Counted from the first letter of the stretch, positions 26,990 to 36,479 are shown. The stretch is 64,000 nucleotides of DNA from Paenibacillus pini JCM 16418 (GCF_000576305.1 NZ_BAVZ01000018.1:17925-81924); one strand, 5' to 3'. Notes: generated from the letters alone by a model not told the origin. Numbers and translations are program-made.

Positions 26990-28369
26990 TTAGATGACAC
27001 CATGTGCGATCATAGCATCTGCTACTTTAACGAAACCAGCAATGTTAGCACCTACAACGAGATTGCCTTCATAGCCGAATTCAGCAGCCGCTTGGGCACT
27101 GTTCTCATAGATGTCGATCATAATTTGGTGAAGCTTAGAATCCACTTCATCGAAGCTCCATGCAGAACGTGTGCTGTTCTGGGACATTTCCAGTGCGGAT
27201 ACGGCTACTCCGCCCGCATTAGCTGCTTTAGCAGGTCCGAAGAGGACATTGTTTTCTAGGAAGACGTCGATGGCTGCGAGTGTAGAAGGCATGTTAGCAC
27301 CTTCAGCAACAGCTTTTACGCCATTCTTAACAAGCAACTTCGCTGCATCTTCATCAATTTCATTTTGCGTAGCGCAAGGAAGTGCGATATCACAAGGAAT
27401 CGTCCAAATATCTGAACAACCTTCGATATATTTTGCATTTGGATGTTCATTTACATATTCACTAATCCGTTTGCGTTCAACTTCTTTGAGTTGTTTAACG
27501 GTCTCGTAATCGATGCCTTCTGGATCATAGATATAACCGTTGGAATCACTACAAGCGACAACTTTAGCGCCAAATTGAGTTGCCTTTTGGATCGCATAGA
27601 TAGCTACGTTACCCGAACCGGATACGACTACCGTGCTGCCAGACATGCTCTCGCCTTTAGCTTTCAACATCTCGTTTACAAAATATACAGTTCCGTAGCC
27701 AGTAGCTTCAGGGCGTGCCAAGCTTCCGCCGTAGCCAATGCCTTTACCTGTTAGAACGCCAGCTTCATTACCGCCGCGGATACGTTTATATTGACCAAAG
27801 AGGTAGCCAATTTCACGTGCGCCTACGCCAATATCGCCTGCAGGAACGTCTGTATCAGGACCAATGTATTTGTATAGCTCCGTCATGAAGCTTTGCGTGA
27901 AACGCATAACCTCGCCGTCTGTTTTTCCTTTAGGATCAAAGTCAGATCCACCTTTACCGCCACCGATAGGCTGGCCAGTAAGTGAGTTTTTAAGGATTTG
28001 TTCAAATCCAAGAAATTTAATAATGCTGGAGTTAACGGAGGGGTGAAAGCGAAGACCGCCCTTGTATGGGCCAATTGCGCTGTTGAACTGTACACGGTAG
28101 CCGCGGTTAACACGCACAGTTCCTTGATCGTCTACCCATGGTACTCGGAACATAATGAGTCTTTCAGGCTCAACTAGTCTTTCAAGGATGCTGTTCTCCA
28201 TGTACTTCGGATGCTTAGCGATTACGGGCACCAGGGAATCGAGGATCTCTTTGACTGCTTGGTGAAATTCGCTCTCGTTAGGGTTACGTCTGCATACAGT
28301 TTCAAAAACTTCGTTTACATAAGTCTTGGCTTTCTTCTCGGCAGGTAGTTCTACATGCAAAAATGTCAT
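26990..28369 (-). CDS. gdhA: NADP-type glutamate dehydrogenase
   Basis: A 459-aa enzyme of the hexameric small GDH class, catalysing reversible amination of 2-oxoglutarate to glutamate. Evidence: glutamate-site segment GPYKGGLRFHPSVN, catalytic lysine in GGGKGGSDFDPKG, TDVPAGDIGVG, GSLARPEATGYGTVYF and the dinucleotide loop VVSGSGNVA. The length and the N-terminal arm match GdhA rather than the shorter catabolic RocG/GudB type, so an ammonium-assimilating, NADPH-using role is likely. A hairpin in the leader (28399-28448) may control expression. Confidence 0.95.
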   Translation of the reverse strand: MTFLHVELPAEKKAKTYVNEVFETVCRRNPNESEFHQAVKEILDSLVPVIAKHPKYMENSILERLVEPERLIMFRVPWVDDQGTVRVNRGYRVQFNSAIGPYKGGLRFHPSVNSSIIKFLGFEQILKNSLTGQPIGGGKGGSDFDPKGKTDGEVMRFTQSFMTELYKYIGPDTDVPAGDIGVGAREIGYLFGQYKRIRGGNEAGVLTGKGIGYGGSLARPEATGYGTVYFVNEMLKAKGESMSGSTVVVSGSGNVAIYAIQKATQFGAKVVACSDSNGYIYDPEGIDYETVKQLKEVERKRISEYVNEHPNAKYIEGCSDIWTIPCDIALPCATQNEIDEDAAKLLVKNGVKAVAEGANMPSTLAAIDVFLENNVLFGPAKAANAGGVAVSALEMSQNSTRSAWSFDEVDSKLHQIMIDIYENSAQAAAEFGYEGNLVVGANIAGFVKVADAMIAHGVI

Positions 28370-28398
28370 TGGATTATCTCCCCATTCCTAGTTTCAAA

Positions 28399-28448
28399 CT
28401 TACAGAATGCTGAAGCATTTGAAATGAAAGGCTTACGCATTCTGTAAG
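28399..28448 (-). repeat. 12-bp perfect inverted repeat in the gdhA leader
   Basis: CTTACAGAATGC (28399-28410) and GCATTCTGTAAG (28437-28448) are perfect inverted copies 26 bp apart, 30 bp upstream of the gdhA start. There is no T run, so it is not a simple terminator; it may be an mRNA hairpin or a protein-binding dyad. Confidence 0.6.
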
Positions 28449-28656
28449 CATGAAGCTGTATTTAATCAAGAATTATACACGAGATCGATCTCTTTCTTCA
28501 ACCCTTTAATACTTTAAATAGGCATGGTAATGAATGAAATGTACGGTTTTTGCAACAAATTGGACATGTTACTGGATAAATAAGGGTTAAATTAGTGTAG
28601 TTTACCTTAAGCGTGTTAAGATGACATCAAAGATACAAAGGGAACGGGTGATCTTA

Positions 28657-30969
28657 TTGTCAGACCTTGTTAAGCAGAATCAGGTTAGAATACCGGTTAG
28701 ACCGCTAGTTGAATATGTTTTCCGTAGTGGCAGTATTGAAACGGGATTCCGGACCAACGCGTCCATGCAGGAAGGCACGAGAATTCATCAGCAGGTGCAG
28801 AAGCTGTATGCAGATGAAGATCAAAAAGAAGTATATCTGAGCATGGACATTCCTTATTGTAGCATTGTGTACCACATCGATGGCAGATGCGATGGATTAA
28901 TCAAGACAGATGACGGATGGATGATTGATGAGATTAAATCCACGGTTTCACTGGCTGAAGTGAAGGCAGAGGGTGGACGAGCTGTTCACTGGGCACAGGC
29001 GCAGGTCTATGCATATATGTATGCCAAGGATCAAGCGCTAGAGCAAATGCATGTACAGCTGACCTACGTTGGAACGACAACAGGTGAACAGCAGCAGTTC
29101 CGTCGTACGCTTAAGCTAGCTGAACTTGAGGCATTTGTGATGGAGATCCTGGAACAGTATGCCCCTTATGCATCCTTACGGCTTCACAACGCCGTTGTAA
29201 GGGATGAAAGCATACGTGCATTAGAATTTCCCTTTGCCACCTATCGTGAGGGGCAGAGGAAGCTTGCTGGTGCGGTATATGGGGCGGTGAAGGAAAAGAA
29301 GAAGCTGTTCGCTAAGGCTCCGACCGGCATCGGTAAGACACTATCTACTCTATTCCCATCTGTGAAGGCGATAGGAGAGGGGCTGCTACAGCAAATCTTT
29401 TACCTCACAGCCAAAACAATTACACGTACGGCTGCGGAGCAGGCATTCGCCCTCATGCAGTCTAATGGATTGCGGATACAGACGGTTACGATTACAGCCA
29501 AGGATAAGGTTTGTTTCCAAGAGGAGAATCACTGTACCCGTGAAGACTGCCCTTTGAGAGAAGGGTATTACGACCGTATTAGCGGAGCAATTATTGATAT
29601 CTTATCACATGAAACGGTAATGGACCGAACGGTCATCACTCAATATGCCCAAAAGCACCGCGTTTGTCCGTTTGAATTTTCGCTGGATGCGGCATATGCA
29701 GCAGACGTTATTATTTGTGATTATAACTATATATATGATCCGCGTGTATCACTTAAACGTTTATTTGAGGAGCAGAAGAAACGAACGGTACTACTCGTGG
29801 ATGAGGCTCATAATTTGGTCGACCGTGGACGGGAAATGTTCTCCGCTGGAATAAGTAAGCAGGCATTTCTACAGCTTAAACGTGAGTATAAAGGTGTGAA
29901 TTCTGGATTACAAGCAGCGTCTGACGCAGTGAATCAATATTTCATCGCTCTACGTAAAGCCTGCGGTGAACAACGGCAACAGATTGAACGGGAGTCACCA
30001 GAGGAGTTAGTACTACTGCTTGAAAAGTTTGTAAGTGAGGCAGAGCAGGAGCTATTGTCCGGACGAGTCCAAGCGGAGGGACAAGTACTGCTGGAGACTT
30101 ATTTTGCTGCTCAGAATTTCATCCGTACATCTAAGTTGTATGATGAGCAATACATTACCTATGCAGAAGTACAACGAAATGACGTCTATATCAAAATGTT
30201 CTGTTTAGATCCCTCTGCCTTGCTTGCCAAAGCAGATAAAGGTTTTCGCACAGCGGTATTCTTCTCAGCTACCCTTTCGCCCCTTTCTTATTACCGGGAT
30301 ATGCTCGGGGCTAGTGAGGAGGATTACAGTATTACGGTTCCTTCACCTTTCCGTCAGGAACAGCTAGATGTTCGGATCGAATCTTTGTCCACTCGGTACC
30401 GTGACCGAGAGGATACGCGTGATCGTCTGACTGAGCTATTATATGAGCTTATCCAGGAGCGGCGCGGTAATTATATGATCTTCTTCCCATCCTATCAGTA
30501 CTTGCGAGCGGTGTATGAACCATTTACTGAATTGTATCCACAGGTGAACACCATCGTGCAGGATACAGGTATGGCTGAAGAAGAACGAGAACGGTTTTTA
30601 GCGGCCTTCAAGGCTGATAATAAGCAGACACTCGTAGGTTTTGCGGTGTTGGGCGGTATTTTCTCTGAAGGAATTGACCTGCAAGGAGATCGATTAAACG
30701 GTGTAGCTGTAGTTGGAGTTGGACTACCGCAACTGGGGCTGGAGCGCAATCTGATTAAGGATTATTTCAATGGGGCGGGTAAGAATGGGTATGACTATGC
30801 CTATGTGTACCCGGGTATGAACAAAGTCCTTCAGGCTGGAGGCAGGCTGATCCGCTCGGAACAAGATGAGGGAGTGTTGGTGCTAATTGATGACCGCTTC
30901 CTACAGCGCCAATATCTTGGACTTCTACCTGAAGAGTGGAAAGGTTATGTTGTTAACCGCTCAAAATAG
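28657..30969 (+). CDS. XPD/DinG-type helicase with N-terminal PD-(D/E)XK nuclease domain
   Basis: A 770-aa DNA repair-type enzyme. Residues of about 30-175 carry a RecB/Cas4-like nuclease signature: H in GTRIHQQVQ, D in DGRCDGLI, E-x-K in MIDEIKST and Q-x3-Y in AQAQVYAYMY. The helicase part has Walker A KAPTGIGKT, a four-Cys cluster (VCFQ, NHC, EDCPL, RVCPFE) expected to hold 4Fe-4S, the DEAH box LLVDEAHNL and a C-terminal ATPase half ending VLQAGGRLIRSEQDEG. I prefer the TTG at 28657, just after GGGTGATC and matching the conserved IPVRPLVEYVFRSGSI start; an ATG at 28621 has no ribosome site. Confidence 0.87.
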   Translation: MSDLVKQNQVRIPVRPLVEYVFRSGSIETGFRTNASMQEGTRIHQQVQKLYADEDQKEVYLSMDIPYCSIVYHIDGRCDGLIKTDDGWMIDEIKSTVSLAEVKAEGGRAVHWAQAQVYAYMYAKDQALEQMHVQLTYVGTTTGEQQQFRRTLKLAELEAFVMEILEQYAPYASLRLHNAVVRDESIRALEFPFATYREGQRKLAGAVYGAVKEKKKLFAKAPTGIGKTLSTLFPSVKAIGEGLLQQIFYLTAKTITRTAAEQAFALMQSNGLRIQTVTITAKDKVCFQEENHCTREDCPLREGYYDRISGAIIDILSHETVMDRTVITQYAQKHRVCPFEFSLDAAYAADVIICDYNYIYDPRVSLKRLFEEQKKRTVLLVDEAHNLVDRGREMFSAGISKQAFLQLKREYKGVNSGLQAASDAVNQYFIALRKACGEQRQQIERESPEELVLLLEKFVSEAEQELLSGRVQAEGQVLLETYFAAQNFIRTSKLYDEQYITYAEVQRNDVYIKMFCLDPSALLAKADKGFRTAVFFSATLSPLSYYRDMLGASEEDYSITVPSPFRQEQLDVRIESLSTRYRDREDTRDRLTELLYELIQERRGNYMIFFPSYQYLRAVYEPFTELYPQVNTIVQDTGMAEEERERFLAAFKADNKQTLVGFAVLGGIFSEGIDLQGDRLNGVAVVGVGLPQLGLERNLIKDYFNGAGKNGYDYAYVYPGMNKVLQAGGRLIRSEQDEGVLVLIDDRFLQRQYLGLLPEEWKGYVVNRSK

Positions 30970-31031
30970 CTGATAAGTGTTATGATTCGTTATATTGCAT
31001 AGTGAATTAAAAAACACTCAGAGGTGGGATC

Positions 31032-32021
31032 ATGCTCATGACTTTGCACATTGGCATCATCGGTACGGGTTGGTTTAGCCGTGTTCATGCCGATATTATT
31101 AAGGGTATGAACGGCGTCAAGCTTCAGGCTGTTTGTGGTACAAGTCTTTCTAAAGCCGAGCACATGGCGCAAGACTATGAAGCTAAGGGATATGGACATT
31201 TGAAGGATATGCTCGATTCAGAGCGTCTAGACGCAGTGTACATCTGCGTGCCGCCGATGTCTCACGGTGAAATCGAATTGGAGCTAATTCGCCGCGGAAT
31301 CCCTTTTCTCGTTGAAAAACCGTTAGGGTTAGATGCAGAGCTTCCGCGCCGTATTCTTGAACAAGTTGAAGCTACGGGGATACTGACTTCGGTAGGATAT
31401 CATTTTAGATATGCTCAAACGGTAGACCGATTAAAAGCGATGGTTAATACGCATAAGGTTGGCATGGCACTTGGTAAATGGATGGGGAGTATGCCCGGTG
31501 TTGCTTGGTGGAGACAGCAAAATGGTTCAGGTGGGCAATGTATTGAACAGACGACACATGTCGTTGATTTGCTTCGTTATGTCGCTGGAGAAGTCGATGA
31601 GGTGTATGCGTTGTATGGTAAGCGGGTAAAGCATGAGCTTGAACCCAACGTGGAAGTGGCGGATGTAGGTACGATAACACTTAAGATGCGAAGCGGCTTA
31701 ATCGCCAATATTTCGAACACATGCGTCTTACCAGGCGATAGTGACATCAGCGAGACTGGCCTATCCTTCTATACGAATCAGGGGATTCTGGATTGGAGTC
31801 CACAGCGACTTAGCGTTCAAGCATCGGGAATACAAACGAACTATACGGCGAATAATCAACCTTATATACAAGAAAATGAGGCGTTTATTCATGCGCTGCG
31901 CACAGGAGATAAGAGCCTCATTCGTTCAGATTATGCAGATGCGTTCAAAACACAGCAAGTCACTTGTGCTGCGCTTGAATCGGCCACTCGAGGAATGCCG
32001 GTTGCAGTCCTTACGATATAA
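31032..32021 (+). CDS. Gfo/Idh/MocA family NAD(P)-dependent oxidoreductase
   Basis: A 329-aa protein. The N-terminal Rossmann fold begins IGIIGTGWFSRVHADII, followed by YICVPPMSHGEIELE and the catalytic-lysine motif LVEKPLGLDAELP. The C-terminal domain carries GYHFRYAQTVDRLK and GGQCIEQTTHVVDLLRY with the catalytic His. Members oxidise or reduce sugars, inositols or cyclic polyols; the substrate here is not predictable and no sugar genes are adjacent. GAGGTGGGATC precedes the ATG. Confidence 0.88.
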   Translation: MLMTLHIGIIGTGWFSRVHADIIKGMNGVKLQAVCGTSLSKAEHMAQDYEAKGYGHLKDMLDSERLDAVYICVPPMSHGEIELELIRRGIPFLVEKPLGLDAELPRRILEQVEATGILTSVGYHFRYAQTVDRLKAMVNTHKVGMALGKWMGSMPGVAWWRQQNGSGGQCIEQTTHVVDLLRYVAGEVDEVYALYGKRVKHELEPNVEVADVGTITLKMRSGLIANISNTCVLPGDSDISETGLSFYTNQGILDWSPQRLSVQASGIQTNYTANNQPYIQENEAFIHALRTGDKSLIRSDYADAFKTQQVTCAALESATRGMPVAVLTI

Positions 32022-32038
32022 CATTTGGATTATTAGAA

Positions 32039-32722
32039 CTAATGGAATATCAAGTTCATCATCAGTGGAGCTACACCAAGGGTGAATAATGCAGCCAAGA
32101 TCATAGAAATACTGGAAATGGTTCCGGTCATAGAGCTCAATTCAAAAGCTTTCGATGTCCCTGTACCATGGGAACTGGTGCCGAATAGGATGCCACGCGC
32201 GACCTCGTTTTCGATTCGGAATAAACGCATCACCAGTGGTCCAATCATCGAACCTAGAAGTCCAGTTATAATAACGAATACGGCTGTCATATTAGGAACA
32301 CCGCCAATGATTTCTGATACGTTCATTGCGATCGGTGTGGTGACGGAGCGCGGAACAAGGCTTGTGACGAGTGCCGAACTTAAGTGCAGACGTTGTGCCA
32401 AAAAAGCAGATGAGATCATAGCAATACAAGATCCTGTAAGTACGCTGACGAAAATTTCGTAAGCGTGCTTTTTTAATATTTTGTAGTTTTTATACAGTGG
32501 AACTGCAAATGCTATAGTTGCCGGTTGTAATAAGCTGCTGAGCCATTTACCACCCGAATTATAGGATTCATAAGGAATGTCCGTTAGCATCAAACCTGCG
32601 ACGACAATAAGTGGCGTAATCAGCAGTGGCGATAAGTAAACTTTGTTATATTTACCGTAAACTCGTTTGGTTGCCATGTAGATTCCAAGCGTAAGAAACA
32701 AGCAAATGAGGCCTGTCATCAT
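32039..32722 (-). CDS. CidB/LrgB family membrane protein
   Basis: A 227-aa polytopic membrane protein of the LrgB/CidB/YwbG family, motifs SLVPRSVTTPIAMNVSEIIG and ILFGTSSHGTGTSKAFE. The family works with LrgA/CidA in murein hydrolase control, cell lysis and, in Bacillus, pyruvate or related metabolite transport. Its start overlaps the end of the cidA-type gene by 4 nt (ATGA), so the two form an operon. Confidence 0.9.
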   Translation of the reverse strand: MMTGLICLFLTLGIYMATKRVYGKYNKVYLSPLLITPLIVVAGLMLTDIPYESYNSGGKWLSSLLQPATIAFAVPLYKNYKILKKHAYEIFVSVLTGSCIAMISSAFLAQRLHLSSALVTSLVPRSVTTPIAMNVSEIIGGVPNMTAVFVIITGLLGSMIGPLVMRLFRIENEVARGILFGTSSHGTGTSKAFELSSMTGTISSISMILAALFTLGVAPLMMNLIFH

Positions 32723-33090
32723 GACACCTTCCGTTCTTTTCTATTAGCAATGCGTTTGGCAATGAGTCCGGAGCTGGCCATGACGATAAATGTACTAAAG
32801 ATCACGACGATCAGGATACGTATCCCATCACTTTCAAGCATCGGGATAAACTTCATCACACCGACAGCGGCCGGAATGAAGAATAGCAGCAGTTCAGCGA
32901 GCAACCAGCTCGCCCCAAGCTCAATCCACTCTAGCCGGATGACATGCGTCTCAAGCAGGATAAACACAAGTATGATTCCCATAATACTGCCGGGTATTGG
33001 CGAATGTATAAGGAGAGCCAGCCTGTTCATGAGTAGAGAGAAGACCATTAAAGCTGCAACCTGAAGGGTTCCTTTCAGCATCGTATTCAT
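32719..33090 (-). CDS. CidA/LrgA family holin-like protein
   Basis: A 123-aa protein with four TM helices typical of CidA/LrgA: LIHSPIPGSIMGIILVFILL and LLLFFIPAAVGVMKF. It is the holin-like partner of the downstream CidB/LrgB protein. A LysR-type regulator is divergently transcribed, as in the cidABC/cidR and ywbHG/ywbI arrangements, suggesting control by acetate or overflow metabolism. AAAGGGGC precedes the ATG. Confidence 0.9.
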   Translation of the reverse strand: MNTMLKGTLQVAALMVFSLLMNRLALLIHSPIPGSIMGIILVFILLETHVIRLEWIELGASWLLAELLLFFIPAAVGVMKFIPMLESDGIRILIVVIFSTFIVMASSGLIAKRIANRKERKVS

Positions 33091-33121
33091 GTGTTGTCAT
33101 GCCCCTTTCATAGTAATGAAA

Positions 33122-33152
33122 ATTTTACATCATTTATTTTCATAGGTAAAAT
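33122..33152. promoter_or_regulatory. inverted repeat between cidA-type gene and LysR gene
   Basis: ATTTTAC (33122-33128) and GTAAAAT (33146-33152) form a dyad with a 17-bp centre in the 114-bp divergent intergenic region. It is the most likely LysR-type binding region, though the T-N11-A core is not clear. Confidence 0.45.
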
Positions 33153-33204
33153 GCATATATAGAATGGTTTGTATTCCATTTATCTATAGTATGGAGGGGT
33201 AAGC

Positions 33205-34110
33205 ATGGACATCAGGCATCTGCAATATTTTATGGAGGTCGCTCGGCTTCAAAGTTTTACGAAAGCTGCAGAATCGCTATATATTACTCAACCCACCATT
33301 AGCAAAACGATCAAAAACATTGAAGAGGAGCTGGGTGTCATTCTCTTTGATCGCTCAAACAAAAAGATCGTGTTGACCGATGCGGGGCAAATCATTTTTG
33401 AGCAAGCTCAGCCTATCGTGAAATCCTTTCAGAACTTATCGGCTGAACTCGGCGATCTGAAAAATTTACATAAAGGTCATATTCGCTTAGGGCTTCCGCC
33501 TATGGTGGGCTCCAGTTTTTTTCCGGAGGTCATCGGTCAATTTCGAGAAAAGTATCCTCAGGTCACGATGCAAATCTTCGAAGATGGGGCTAAAAAGGTG
33601 GAGATGGACGTTGGCAATGGCCTACTAGATATCGGCGTGGTCGTATTGCCGACGGATGACCAGATCTTTCATTCGTTTTCATTTGTCAGGGAGAATTTGA
33701 TGTTGATTGTACATCATTCTCATCGTTTGGCTAATCGGGAGAATGTTCCGTTACGGGAACTGGCTGAGGAGAAGTTTGTGCTCTTTCGGGAGGATTTCAC
33801 GCTGCATGGCCGCATTATATCGGAATGTGCCAAGGAGGGCTTTCATCCGCATGTGATCTATGAAAGCTCGCAGTGGGATATGATCAGCGGCATGGTAGCC
33901 GCTAATCTGGGGATTGCGTTGCTGCCTGAGACAATATGCCGTGAAGTGAATAAATCGCGTATACGCATACTGCCGCTAGATGATCCCGCTATCCCGTGGC
34001 AACTCGGGGTGATATGGCATAAGGAGCGCTATTTATCTTTTGCTGCAAGGGAATGGATTGCTTTTACGCAAGGGGTACTAATGGCGAAGCGTAGTCATTT
34101 GACTTCATAA
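33205..34110 (+). CDS. LysR-family regulator (CidR-like)
   Basis: A 301-aa LysR-type regulator. The winged HTH reads MDIRHLQYFMEVARLQSFT, then AAESLYITQPTISKTIKNIE, and a periplasmic-binding-like effector domain follows from about residue 90 (HIRLGLPPMVGSSFFPEVI). The divergent position next to cidA/cidB-type genes and the similarity of the HTH to CidR/YwbI support control of that operon. GGAGGGG precedes the ATG. Confidence 0.9.
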   Translation: MDIRHLQYFMEVARLQSFTKAAESLYITQPTISKTIKNIEEELGVILFDRSNKKIVLTDAGQIIFEQAQPIVKSFQNLSAELGDLKNLHKGHIRLGLPPMVGSSFFPEVIGQFREKYPQVTMQIFEDGAKKVEMDVGNGLLDIGVVVLPTDDQIFHSFSFVRENLMLIVHHSHRLANRENVPLRELAEEKFVLFREDFTLHGRIISECAKEGFHPHVIYESSQWDMISGMVAANLGIALLPETICREVNKSRIRILPLDDPAIPWQLGVIWHKERYLSFAAREWIAFTQGVLMAKRSHLTS

Positions 34111-34128
34111 TTTGTCTGGATTTATAAT
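34099..34128 (+). promoter_or_regulatory. strong promoter of the MarR-ABC operon
   Basis: The -35 TTGACT (34099-34104), 18-nt spacer and -10 TATAAT (34123-34128) are near consensus. The -35 lies inside the end of the lysR gene. Confidence 0.75.
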
Positions 34129-34171
34129 TAGGTAGCCTATTTAATAGGTTGCCTATTTATTTGGCTTCCTA
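34129..34171. promoter_or_regulatory. three phased palindromic operator boxes (putative MarR sites)
   Basis: TAGGTAGCCTA (34129-34139), TAGGTTGCCTA (34145-34155) and TTGGCTTCCTA (34161-34171) fit the pattern TWGG-N3-CCTA. The start-to-start spacing is exactly 16 bp. They begin directly after the -10 element, so a bound protein would block transcription initiation. Confidence 0.72.
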
Positions 34172-34200
34172 ACCAATCGGATGGAGATGATCAATCCAGA

Positions 34201-34755
34201 ATGAAAGAAAAGAATCAGCAGCCCATACCAAATACAAGATGCTTTGTGGATGCAGATGGACAACAAGCAGAAGAATTAACAACAGCGAAGAAATTGATGA
34301 TGGCCATCATGCGCTTTAATAAGGCGGGATTTCGTCAACGCATCATTGAAGGTGTGAAGATGAGTGAAATGAGATTGATGTTTATCGTCAATAAATCGAA
34401 AAAACAGGGAACGTCAGGTTTGAAGGTGTCCGAAATTAGTTCCATGCTGGGTGTGACTTCACCTACGGTGACTCAAATGATTAAATCGCTCGAGAGCAAA
34501 GAATGGATCGAGCGCACCATGGACGATGAGGACCGAAGAGCCGTTCGTGTTAATTTGACCGAAAAGGGTGATCATATTATCCGAAAGGTCATGGGTGCCA
34601 TGGTGGAATCTTTTGATGGACTCATTGAGTTTATGGGAGAAGAGGATAGCAACCAACTTGCTAATCTATTGACCAAAGCCTATATGTATTATGAAGAAAA
34701 TGAAGACAAATTGAATGAGGATCATCTGAACTGTACAGGAGGTGATGGAAGATGA
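34201..34755 (+). CDS. MarR-family regulator
   Basis: A 184-aa winged-helix regulator with a 40-residue N-terminal extension. The recognition helix region is LKVSEISSMLGVTSPTVTQM, and the wing carries the conserved DEDRRAVRVNLTEKG. It is first in an operon with two ABC half-transporters; its last four bases overlap the first one. With the three phased palindromes over its promoter, it is expected to repress the operon until a toxic ligand releases it. Confidence 0.9.
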   Translation: MKEKNQQPIPNTRCFVDADGQQAEELTTAKKLMMAIMRFNKAGFRQRIIEGVKMSEMRLMFIVNKSKKQGTSGLKVSEISSMLGVTSPTVTQMIKSLESKEWIERTMDDEDRRAVRVNLTEKGDHIIRKVMGAMVESFDGLIEFMGEEDSNQLANLLTKAYMYYEENEDKLNEDHLNCTGGDGR

Positions 34756-36479
34756 TGAAATTGTTTCGTTATTTACGGCCTTACCGGCTACTGATTGTGT
34801 TCGTATTTATACTTGTTTTCTTGCAATCGATGTCGGATCTGTATCTTCCAACGCTGATGGCTGATATCGTCAATGATGGTATTGTTAACGGAGATATTCC
34901 GTATATCTGGAAAATTGGTGGTTTCATGCTGATCTTTGCACTAGGCGGCGCGATCTGTTCCATCTTTGCGAGTTACTTGTCTTCCAAAGTAGCAGGTGGA
35001 TTCGGTAAAAATTTGCGTAGCCGCGTGTTCAGTCATGTCCAGCATTTCTCTTTGCAGGAATTTGATAAGCTCGGCACGGCATCGCTCATTACACGTACGA
35101 CGAATGATATTACGCAAATTCAGCAAGTACTTACGATGATGCTGCGCATGATGATCAGCGCTCCAATGATGTGTATTGGCGGTATCATTATGGCGGTATC
35201 CAAGGATGCTAAGCTATCTTTGGTAATTGTCGTTGTTATTCCTGTACTAGTAGGTGCCGTTGCTATTATCGCAACGAAGGGCTTACCCCTGTTCAAGGCA
35301 ATGCAGGTTAAGTTGGACAAATTAAACCGCGTACTACGTGAGAACTTGACGGGTATTCGGGTTGTTCGCTCCTTTAACCGCATCGAACATGAACAGAAGC
35401 GTTTTGATGAAGCTAACTTTGATTTGACACAAACGGCAATCAAGGTAAATAAAATTATGGCTGCCATGATGCCTATTATGATGCTAGTCATGAACTTTGC
35501 AACGATTGCTATTGTTTATTTCGGCGGTATTCGAATTAGTAATGGTCATATGCAGGTCGGTGATTTAATGGCCTTTATTCAATATGCCATGCAGATCATG
35601 TTCTCACTGGTCATGGTATCCATCATCTTCGTTATGGTTCCCCGGGCTGCGGCCTCTGCGGCTCGTATTAATGAAGTACTTGCGATGGAACCACAAATTA
35701 CAGATCCGGTGCAGACCGAAACGATCAAGCATGAACGTGGCTTTCTGGAATTCCGTGATGTTACGTTTAGCTACCCAGGTGCAGAACATCCTGCAATCTC
35801 AGGTATTTCATTCCATGCTGAGCCGGGCGAGACAACGGCAATCATCGGTGGTACAGGTTCAGGGAAGTCAACATTACTTAGCCTGATTCCGCGCTTCTAT
35901 GATGTGGAGAAGGGCAGCGTACTGGTTGACGGTGTGGATGTGAGGCAGATGTCGCAAGAGACTTTGCGAGCCAAAATTGGTTTTGTTCCACAGAAGGCAG
36001 TTCTATTCACAGGAACCATTATGGATAACATCCGCTATGGTAAAGAGGATGCAACGGACGAAGAGGTTCGCAAGGCAGCTGAAATTGCTCAGGCTGCTGA
36101 ATTTATTGCCACCATGAAGGATGGATATGAGTCCAAGATTGCTCAGGGTGGTAACAATGTATCGGGTGGACAGAAGCAGCGCTTGTCCATTGCCCGCGCC
36201 TTGGTACGTAATCCAGAAATCTACGTTTTTGATGACAGCTTCTCTGCGCTGGACTTCAAGACGGATTCTAAGCTTCGTACCGCGCTTAAAGATGTAACCG
36301 AGCAATCTACCGTCCTCATTGTAGCGCAGCGGGTCAGCACGGTTATGAATGCAGATCGAATCATTGTGCTGGAAGAAGGAAAGATTGCGGGCATTGGCAA
36401 TCACCACGAGCTAATGGACACATGTGATGTGTACCGTGAGATTGTATCCTCACAGCTATCAGAGGAGGAGAGCGCATGA
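34752..36479 (+). CDS. Multidrug ABC half-transporter (subunit 1)
   Basis: A 575-aa exporter half with a six-helix membrane domain and a C-terminal ATPase: Walker A GGTGSGKST, signature NVSGGQKQRLSIARALVR, Walker B IYVFDDSFSALD. The residue after the Walker B aspartate is D rather than E (FDDS), and the switch region is VAQRVST instead of the usual H. Such a degenerate site is typical of one subunit of heterodimeric exporters of the BmrC/YheI type. It overlaps marR and the second half-transporter by 4 nt each. Confidence 0.93.
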   Translation: MMKLFRYLRPYRLLIVFVFILVFLQSMSDLYLPTLMADIVNDGIVNGDIPYIWKIGGFMLIFALGGAICSIFASYLSSKVAGGFGKNLRSRVFSHVQHFSLQEFDKLGTASLITRTTNDITQIQQVLTMMLRMMISAPMMCIGGIIMAVSKDAKLSLVIVVVIPVLVGAVAIIATKGLPLFKAMQVKLDKLNRVLRENLTGIRVVRSFNRIEHEQKRFDEANFDLTQTAIKVNKIMAAMMPIMMLVMNFATIAIVYFGGIRISNGHMQVGDLMAFIQYAMQIMFSLVMVSIIFVMVPRAAASAARINEVLAMEPQITDPVQTETIKHERGFLEFRDVTFSYPGAEHPAISGISFHAEPGETTAIIGGTGSGKSTLLSLIPRFYDVEKGSVLVDGVDVRQMSQETLRAKIGFVPQKAVLFTGTIMDNIRYGKEDATDEEVRKAAEIAQAAEFIATMKDGYESKIAQGGNNVSGGQKQRLSIARALVRNPEIYVFDDSFSALDFKTDSKLRTALKDVTEQSTVLIVAQRVSTVMNADRIIVLEEGKIAGIGNHHELMDTCDVYREIVSSQLSEEESA

